DNA of 10,612 nt from CAYZEZ01 sp964477295. Its GTDB lineage: Bacteria > Bacteroidota > Bacteroidia > Bacteroidales > SM23-62. Location of the stretch: assembly GCA_964477295.1 (NCBI GenBank), contig CAYZEZ010000176.1:1-10612 (forward strand). The letters are read 5' to 3'. This document shows positions 6,133-10,612 of this stretch, piece after piece. The position numbers and the translations under genes are program-made. The notes beneath the pieces are model-generated. The model saw only the letters and a list, made by a program, of their open reading frames with translations, ran no database searches and had not been told where the DNA came from. Each line of letters begins with the position of its first letter. Positions within the stretch are counted from its first letter, which is position 1.

Positions 6133-6218
6133 GGTTAATTGATAGCTTTGCCGCTAATTTAATTAAATCCGGGGAGGATTCAAGGTCATCCGTGCTCTTC
6201 CCGCCGGATAAATAGGAA

Positions 6219-6235
6219 AACAGGCGCGACCTGTT
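6219..6235 (-). terminator. Possible weak terminator after the permease gene
   Basis: On the minus strand AACAGG (6235-6230) pairs with CCTGTT (6224-6219) around a 5-base loop and is followed by only a few T. It lies about 70 bases past the permease stop, inside the 171-base gap before the dehydrogenase. A plus-strand TAGCTTTG at 6143-6150 points the wrong way to serve the dehydrogenase. No clear promoter for the dehydrogenase was found. Confidence 0.25.
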
Positions 6236-6303
6236 CCGCGGAGGCTTAATTATGTTCCTGAGGGCCTTAAATATTCAGGCATCCCGGTAAGTCAGCGTGT
6301 GTT

Positions 6304-7167
6304 TTACCGGATCAGTAAAAAGATAGCAATCAGCGCAATCACCATCCCGAAGATGATAATGATATGAGGTAATACAGCATACAGTATTAAAGAAAGAACA
6401 ATGGTGATGACAGGAGCCAGGGCATTGGTCATCGGGGTCACAATGATCACCTTTCCATAACGGATGGCATAAACAAGCATCAAAGCCCCTATTGCATTGA
6501 GCACCTGGATCAAGGCGGTCAATCCTGGCCCCCTGAATCCCCAGTTGATCTCCGCACTCATATCTGTCATAAAATAAGCAACCGGTGCAAGCAGGATCCC
6601 GGTTAACATCATATAGAAAAAGATGCTTTCAGCCTTCATCCTGTTATTTGCAAATTTCATAACAAAAGCCTGGATGCCCCACATCAGAAATATCAGGATG
6701 GCAAATATCAGCCACAGGTAACTCTTTACAAGGGTACTATCCGGTTCCTGGTAAGACAGGAATAAAATGGCCAGAAGGGCCAGTGCGATCCCTACCCAGT
6801 TTAATACACTCGCCTTCTCCCGTAAAAAAAAAAGGGAAAGCAAAATGGTGACAGAGGGAGACAACGAGATGATCGGAAATACAAGGTATGCAGGACCCTC
6901 AAGCAGTGCATGAAAAAGCATCAGCTGACCACCTGCCCCCAGGAATCCGACCAGGGAACCCTGCAAAATCGATTTCCAGTCATACTCAAGTTTCCACTTT
7001 ACGACCCACAAGGCCACCAGGGCACAGGGAATCATGGTTAGCGACCAGACAATGTATCCCAGCGTAGCCGGGAATCCTTCCTTTAAAGGAATCTCCATTA
7101 AAGCCCCCCATAATCCCCATGAAAGGGTTGTTATGAGAGCAAAAAGCAGCCAGGGACGCTTGTTCAT
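6304..7167 (-). CDS. DMT-superfamily (EamA-type) inner-membrane transporter
   Basis: This is a 287-residue membrane protein made almost entirely of hydrophobic segments. They are consistent with ten transmembrane helices arranged as two five-helix EamA repeats, about residues 5-145 and 150-287. The first helix has the aromatic-rich LSWGLWGALME. The end of the first repeat carries SLSPSVTILLSLFFLREKAS followed by NWVGIALALLAILFL. The second repeat has the matching VTPMTNALAPVITIVLSLI. The family includes exporters and some sugar permeases, so substrate and direction cannot be read from sequence. The gene begins 11 bases after the stop of the AgaR-like regulator on the same strand, so the two are probably co-transcribed. 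This suggests an amino sugar or a related metabolite as the substrate, but that is inference from context. Confidence 0.85.
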   Translation of the reverse strand: MNKRPWLLFALITTLSWGLWGALMEIPLKEGFPATLGYIVWSLTMIPCALVALWVVKWKLEYDWKSILQGSLVGFLGAGGQLMLFHALLEGPAYLVFPIISLSPSVTILLSLFFLREKASVLNWVGIALALLAILFLSYQEPDSTLVKSYLWLIFAILIFLMWGIQAFVMKFANNRMKAESIFFYMMLTGILLAPVAYFMTDMSAEINWGFRGPGLTALIQVLNAIGALMLVYAIRYGKVIIVTPMTNALAPVITIVLSLILYAVLPHIIIIFGMVIALIAIFLLIR

Positions 7168-7178
7168 GAAATCAGGTT

Positions 7179-7964
7179 TTATGCAGTGATTACCTCAATA
7201 CCTACCTGTTCCAGCATGATCTTATCCTGGGCAGAAATGCCTGAATCGGTGACCAGAACATCAATTTTCGAAATGGGGGCTATGGCAGCAAACCGGCGAC
7301 GGAAAAACTTGCTCGAATCCGCAACGACAATCACTTTTTTGGCAATGCTGATCATGATCCTGTTTACATGTGCCTCTTCTACATTCGGGGTGGAAAGGCC
7401 ATGTTCCTGGTCAATTCCATCCACGCCCAGAAATAATTTATCACAATAATACCTGTTGATGTTTTCCTCGGCCATAACTCCCACCAGCGAAAGAGATTTC
7501 TTTCGCAGCATACCGCCGGACATAAATACATTGAAATCATTATAATCTGCCAGTATTGTGGCAATATTTATGGCATTTGTGATAATTGTCAGATCTTTAA
7601 AATCCCCCAGGTTTTTAGCTATCTCTGCAGTGGTAGTCCCTGAATCCAGGATAATAGTGTCTCCTTCCGAGATCAATTTTGCAGCTACCTGTCCAATCCG
7701 CTGCTTTTCTTTGAAATGCTCCCTCATCTTATCCGATAAAGGGGAATCAACACCAATGTTTTGCAGCTTAATCTTGATGGCACCCCCGCGTGCCCGGATC
7801 AACATATTCTGCTTTTCAAGCTGGGCCAGATCATTCCGGATGGTTACTTCACTAACTTCAAACGATTGACTGAGTTCTGACACCGATACCTGCCCCTTTG
7901 CCTCAATTTCATCCAGTATCTGGGCTCTTCTGGATACTGTGGATTTGTTAGATGATCTGCTCAT
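7179..7964 (-). CDS. agaR: DeoR-family transcriptional repressor, AgaR-like
   Basis: This 261-residue sugar-phosphate-responsive repressor probably controls the divergent agaS operon. The N-terminal DeoR helix-turn-helix (about 14-57) reads SRRAQILDEIEAKGQV, then SELSQSFEVSEVTIRNDL and ARGGA, the typical wing. The C-terminal sensor has the isomerase-like fold of the family: ILDSGTTTAEIA (about 105-116), MSGG (148-151), FLGVDGID (178-185), and VADSSKF (214-220). The order and wording follow E. coli AgaR closely, including VTIRNDLAQLEKQ, FLGVDGIDQEHGLST and ADSSKF. The likely inducer is a galactosamine or tagatose phosphate. The ATG at 7962-7964 is preceded by no Shine-Dalgarno sequence at normal spacing. 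The EamA permease follows after 11 bases. An operator-like motif between its own predicted promoter and start codon suggests autoregulation. Confidence 0.85.
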   Translation of the reverse strand: MSRSSNKSTVSRRAQILDEIEAKGQVSVSELSQSFEVSEVTIRNDLAQLEKQNMLIRARGGAIKIKLQNIGVDSPLSDKMREHFKEKQRIGQVAAKLISEGDTIILDSGTTTAEIAKNLGDFKDLTIITNAINIATILADYNDFNVFMSGGMLRKKSLSLVGVMAEENINRYYCDKLFLGVDGIDQEHGLSTPNVEEAHVNRIMISIAKKVIVVADSSKFFRRRFAAIAPISKIDVLVTDSGISAQDKIMLEQVGIEVITA

Positions 7965-7978
7965 GGGTGATTATTATA

Positions 7979-7988
7979 TTTCCTTTCG
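7979..7988 (-). promoter_or_regulatory. Candidate second AgaR operator, before agaR
   Basis: The minus strand reads CGAAAGGAAA, nine of ten bases identical to CGAAACGAAA of the main operator at 8062-8077. It lies just downstream of the predicted agaR start site, a position suited to autorepression. It is one short match and therefore tentative. Confidence 0.4.
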
Positions 7989-7999
7989 CTAGCTTCTAA

Positions 8000-8007
8000 C
8001 AAACATA
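8000..8007 (-). promoter_or_regulatory. Predicted -7 element of the agaR-permease unit
   Basis: The minus strand reads TATGTTTG, an exact TAnnTTTG. No clear TTTG is visible at -33. The start site would be near 7995, about 30 bases before the agaR ATG. Confidence 0.5.
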
Positions 8008-8029
8008 ATTAAAAAGTTTAAAATATCTA

Positions 8030-8059
8030 TTGAAAAGGATAAAAAAAATTATAAATTTG
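8030..8059 (+). promoter_or_regulatory. Predicted promoter of the agaS operon
   Basis: TTG (8030-8032), a 19-base spacer and TAAATTTG (8052-8059) fit the Bacteroidota -33/-7 consensus exactly. The start site would fall near 8065, inside the operator, about 40 bases before the agaS ATG. Confidence 0.65.
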
Positions 8060-8061
8060 TT

Positions 8062-8077
8062 ACGAAACGAAACGAAA
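8062..8077. promoter_or_regulatory. AgaR operator: three tandem ACGAA units over the agaS start site
   Basis: ACGAAACGAAACGAAA is three exact 5-base repeats plus one base. Its reverse complement TTTCGTTTCGTTTCGT fits the core of the AgaR box as I recall it from E. coli (TTTCRTTTYRTTTYNY), although the outer flanks of that consensus do not match. It overlaps the predicted transcription start of agaS, which is suited to repression. Confidence 0.7.
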
Positions 8078-8103
8078 GTAGCATAAAAGAAAATATCAAC
8101 TAT

Positions 8104-9276
8104 ATGACAAATTATTTAGGGATTGCTGAAGATTCCCTTATAAAGGCGGGTGGCATCCACACTGCCGGGGAAATCTCCAGGCAGCCCCAGCTGTGGAAAA
8201 AAACGTTTGATTTTGTATTGAAGGAGAAAAACAGGATCGGTGAATTTCTGAAAAAGACCATTTCTGACCCATCCACTGAAATTATACTTACAGGAGCAGG
8301 ATCTTCGGCATTCATAGGCAACTCACTCGAGGGTACCATGCAGGTAGAACTTGACAGAAACGTCAAAGCAGTTCCGACCACAGACCTTGTCTCCCATCCC
8401 GGTCTGTACCTTAGAAAGAATACACCTACCTTAATGATCTCTTTTGCCCGGTCGGGCGACAGTCCTGAATCTATTGCCGCAGTCACCCGTGCAAATGGTA
8501 TTTGTAACCATGTTTTCCACCTGATCATTACATGTAACCAGGAAGGAAAGCTGGCAAAGGAATGCAACACAGAAAAAGACATGGTATTTCTCCTTCCCCC
8601 GGAATCAAATGATAAAAGCCTTGCAATGACCGGCAGTTTCTCCGGTATGCTGCTGACCGGCGTCCTGATCTCCCACATAAATAAACTGGATCATCAGGAA
8701 CAGCATGTGGCAAGGCTCGCATCCTATGGAGAAAACCTGTTAAATACATTTGCCCCGGCCCTCCGCACTATTTCCGGAATGGATTTTAACCGGGCTGCCT
8801 TTCTTGGATCAGGGCCGATGCAGGGCATTGCCCAGGAGTCACATCTCAAGCTGCAGGAACTTACTGATGGGAAGATAATTTGCAAGCACGATTCCTTCCT
8901 TGGTTTCAGGCACGGCCCGAAAGCTGTAGTTGACAAGACTACCCTGATCATCTACCTGATCTCTAACAACCCGGCAGCCGTTTCATATGAAATAGACCTG
9001 ATCAGGGATATAGAAAAGGCTGAAAGGGATCTTTATTCAATAGGCATCTCGGAAACTAAGCTGAGCGAAATAAGTCCCGATCTGGAAATTGTATTCTCTG
9101 ACGGATCCAAAAATATCCTTCCCGAGGAATACCTGGCTATTGTAAATGTACTGCCCGCCCAGTGCCTTGGATTTTATAAATCGCTTGAACTGGGACTGAG
9201 TCCCGACATGCCATCCATTGATGGAACCATTACCAGGGTAGTGACAGGCGTTACAATTTATCCATTTGAACATTAA
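8104..9276 (+). CDS. agaS: AgaS: galactosamine-6-phosphate deaminase/isomerase (double SIS domain)
   Basis: This 390-residue cytosolic protein is predicted to convert galactosamine 6-phosphate to tagatose 6-phosphate with release of ammonia. It belongs to the AgaS branch of SIS proteins, related to the isomerase half of GlmS. The lead-in HTAGEISRQPQLW (19-31) is characteristic. SIS domain 1 (about 55-190) contains LTGAGSSAFIG (62-72), PTTDLVSHP (91-99), SFARSGDSPES (113-123), and LLPPESNDKSLAMTGSFS (163-180). SIS domain 2 (about 225-370) contains FLGSGPMQGIAQESHLKLQEL and DSFLGFRHGPKAVVD (263-277). All stretches normally conserved in AgaS are intact. ATG at 8104 follows an A-rich leader with no Shine-Dalgarno sequence. 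It heads an operon with two sugar kinases (5 and 6 bases between genes) and is divergent from agaR. A tagatose-6-phosphate ketose/aldose isomerase label is an older synonym. Confidence 0.92.
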   Translation: MTNYLGIAEDSLIKAGGIHTAGEISRQPQLWKKTFDFVLKEKNRIGEFLKKTISDPSTEIILTGAGSSAFIGNSLEGTMQVELDRNVKAVPTTDLVSHPGLYLRKNTPTLMISFARSGDSPESIAAVTRANGICNHVFHLIITCNQEGKLAKECNTEKDMVFLLPPESNDKSLAMTGSFSGMLLTGVLISHINKLDHQEQHVARLASYGENLLNTFAPALRTISGMDFNRAAFLGSGPMQGIAQESHLKLQELTDGKIICKHDSFLGFRHGPKAVVDKTTLIIYLISNNPAAVSYEIDLIRDIEKAERDLYSIGISETKLSEISPDLEIVFSDGSKNILPEEYLAIVNVLPAQCLGFYKSLELGLSPDMPSIDGTITRVVTGVTIYPFEH

Positions 9277-9281
9277 TAAAT

Positions 9282-10199
9282 ATGATACTCTGTGTTTGCC
9301 CTAATCCCTCTGTCGATACCTATACCTGGATTGATGCCATTCATCCGGGAAGGGTAAACCGGGCAAAAAAGGAGGTTCAGTTCCCGGGAGGCAAGGGTGT
9401 ACATGTGGCCCTGGCCTGTGCAGAAATGTCCTGCGAGGTAACTTTATTGGGATTCTGGGGAGGTCCGACAGGAGACTGGATCCGTGACCAGTGCCTGAAA
9501 TATAGTATCCGGAGCGACGGGATCAAAGTTGCCGAATGGTCAAGAACCTGTCAAAGCTTTAAGAGTGATAACGAATTCGATGAGACCGAAATCCTTGGTG
9601 TGGGACCGGCCATCACGCATTCACTGCAAGACAAACTGGATCAGCTGCTGCAGCAATTCATGCCTGTTGTGTCGTGCGTTTCCATGAGCGGTTCCTGGCC
9701 GCAAGGCGCCTCATCGGATGCCTATGCCAGGATGATTACCATCTGTAATGAACGCAATAAAGATGTATTTCTTGATTGCACCGGGGAACAACTTGAAAAT
9801 GCCCTTCCCGTAAAACCATATTCCATCCACCTGAACACCTCCGAAGCCAGGAATCTCTTCGGGAACCTTGAACCTGAAAAGCTGGCACTGGAGCTTTCGC
9901 GACATTGTACACTTGCAGCTATTACGGAAGGGAAAAAGGGATTATACCTGTGCGACGGGAAGGAAATGGTCCATGGAAATGTTTCAGTTAACCAATGCTT
10001 TTCTGCAGTAGGCAGCGGAGATTGCCTGGTGGCAGGACTGATGATGGCCCATGAGAAAAAAATGGGCCTGGCGGAATCGGCAAGACTGGGTGTTGCCTGT
10101 GGATCGGCAAACTGTGTAAGAAAGGACCTCGGTATGCTCAATAAAAAAGATGTAAATGACCTTTTGGGCCAGGTGAGTATCGAAAAAATTAAAATATAG
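9282..10199 (+). CDS. PfkB-family kinase of the LacC/FruK group, probable tagatose-6-phosphate kinase
   Basis: This 305-residue cytosolic kinase likely phosphorylates tagatose 6-phosphate to the 1,6-bisphosphate, the step after AgaS. The N-terminal CPNPSVDTYTW (6-16) corresponds to the TLNPAID opening of the 1-phosphofructokinase/tagatose-6-phosphate kinase group. GGKGVHVALA (36-45) corresponds to GGKGxNVA, with His41 where Asn is usual. The RT...ETEILGVGPAI block (88-111) matches the lid region. MSGSWPQG (135-142) corresponds to the usual SGSLPxG. AVGSGDCLVAGLM (242-254) carries the anion hole and the catalytic Asp247. Length is normal. The ATG lies 5 bases past the agaS stop. A 1-phosphofructokinase with relaxed specificity is the alternative, but the operon favours the tagatose role. 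The His41 substitution is the main oddity. Confidence 0.8.
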   Translation: MILCVCPNPSVDTYTWIDAIHPGRVNRAKKEVQFPGGKGVHVALACAEMSCEVTLLGFWGGPTGDWIRDQCLKYSIRSDGIKVAEWSRTCQSFKSDNEFDETEILGVGPAITHSLQDKLDQLLQQFMPVVSCVSMSGSWPQGASSDAYARMITICNERNKDVFLDCTGEQLENALPVKPYSIHLNTSEARNLFGNLEPEKLALELSRHCTLAAITEGKKGLYLCDGKEMVHGNVSVNQCFSAVGSGDCLVAGLMMAHEKKMGLAESARLGVACGSANCVRKDLGMLNKKDVNDLLGQVSIEKIKI

Positions 10200-10205
10200 T
10201 AAAGC

Positions 10206-10612
10206 ATGGCAAAAAAATACGATGTCCTGGTTATCGGTGAATTAAATATTGATTTGATACTCAATGATATTGAATCATTTCCTGAAATGGGCAAGGAAAA
10301 AATCTCCCGGGATATGTCCCTCGTTATGGGCAGTTCCTCCGCCATTTTTGCATGCAACATCGCATCCCTGGGGAACAGGACCGGATTTATTGGTAAAATT
10401 GGCAATGATGAATTCGGTAATATTGTGCTTAAAAACCTGGAAAACAAAAATGTAGACACTAACCTGATCATAAAAAGCGATACTGCCACCACGGGTGCCA
10501 CTATTGTACTTAACTACGACCAGGACAGGGCAATGATTACCTACCCGGGAGCCATGCAGGACCTGGTTATTAAAGATATCCCATTCAGCGAATTTAAAAA
10601 TGCCCGGCATCT
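10206..10612 (+). CDS. Ribokinase-type PfkB sugar kinase, N-terminal part
   Basis: This gene is truncated by the window end after 135 codons and lacks a stop, so it is easy to overlook. The ATG at 10206 lies 6 bases after the preceding stop and starts MAKKYDVLVIGELNIDLIL, the usual ribokinase-fold first strand with the sugar-contacting Asp. The segment MGSSSAIFACNIASLGNRTGFIGKIGNDEFG corresponds to GGxxxNxAxxLARLG...GxVGxDxxG of PfkB signature 1, but with GSSSAIFA in place of GGxxxNvA. The catalytic C-terminal GAGD motif is outside the window. Family membership is firm, but the substrate is not. As the third gene of the agaS operon it may act on the free amino sugar, on deacetylated sugar or on tagatose, and two different PfkB kinases in one operon argue for two separate phosphorylation steps. 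Confidence 0.88.
   Translation, partial: MAKKYDVLVIGELNIDLILNDIESFPEMGKEKISRDMSLVMGSSSAIFACNIASLGNRTGFIGKIGNDEFGNIVLKNLENKNVDTNLIIKSDTATTGATIVLNYDQDRAMITYPGAMQDLVIKDIPFSEFKNARH

Noticed and set aside
6143..6150. TAGCTTTG as promoter of the dehydrogenase
   Set aside because: It matches TAnnTTTG but points on the plus strand, away from the minus-strand gene, and has no -33 partner at proper spacing.
8112..8678. Minus-strand ORF of 188 codons opposite agaS
   Set aside because: It is a shadow of conserved SIS-domain codons and shows no independent features.
9722..10501. Minus-strand ORF of 259 codons across the two kinase genes
   Set aside because: Long, but it is antisense to two genes with clear PfkB motifs, spans their junction and reads as Ser/Phe/Pro-rich noise.

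Overview
The window looks like a chromosomal segment of an anaerobic, probably fermentative member of the Bacteroidota (Bacteroidales-like). The evidence is the short Bacteroidota-type primary sigma factor, a Rho factor with a long disordered insertion, and a pyruvate:ferredoxin oxidoreductase start. Several intergenic regions carry the phylum's -7 promoter element TAnnTTTG, and nearly all genes lack a Shine-Dalgarno sequence. A 10-N scaffold gap inside rho shows that this is a draft, perhaps metagenomic, assembly.

Layout. 1-193 (minus) is the start of pyruvate:ferredoxin oxidoreductase, with a good promoter. 509-2133 (minus) is rho, broken by the gap at 1425-1434 and followed by a palindrome and an intrinsic terminator. 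A 431-base AT-rich divergent region separates it from rpoD (2565-3428, plus), which is followed after 2 bases by rpe (3431-4081). 4316-4804 (plus) encodes a small exported, extremely acidic protein with four Trp-Met repeats; I cannot assign it to a known family. It has its own promoter, the only strong ribosome binding site in the window and a textbook terminator. It sits between two degenerate heptanucleotide arrays. 4927-6132 (minus) is a saccharopine/alanine dehydrogenase-like enzyme.

6304 to the end is an amino-sugar locus. An AgaR-like DeoR-family repressor (7179-7964) and a DMT/EamA permease (6304-7167) form a minus-strand unit. Divergently, agaS (8104-9276), a LacC/FruK-type PfkB kinase (9282-10199) and a second, ribokinase-type PfkB kinase (10206 onward, cut by the window end) form a plus-strand operon. 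The 139-base divergent region holds two opposing TAnnTTTG promoters. Each has a GAAA-rich operator-like motif just downstream, and the plus-strand one matches the core of the E. coli AgaR box. The likely pathway is galactosamine-6-phosphate to tagatose-6-phosphate (AgaS) to tagatose-1,6-bisphosphate (kinase). The permease and second kinase may handle uptake and initial phosphorylation.

The least described items are the WMLD-repeat protein with its heptad-array surroundings and the mirrored operator arrangement of the aga locus. Most of the rest is recognisable housekeeping.
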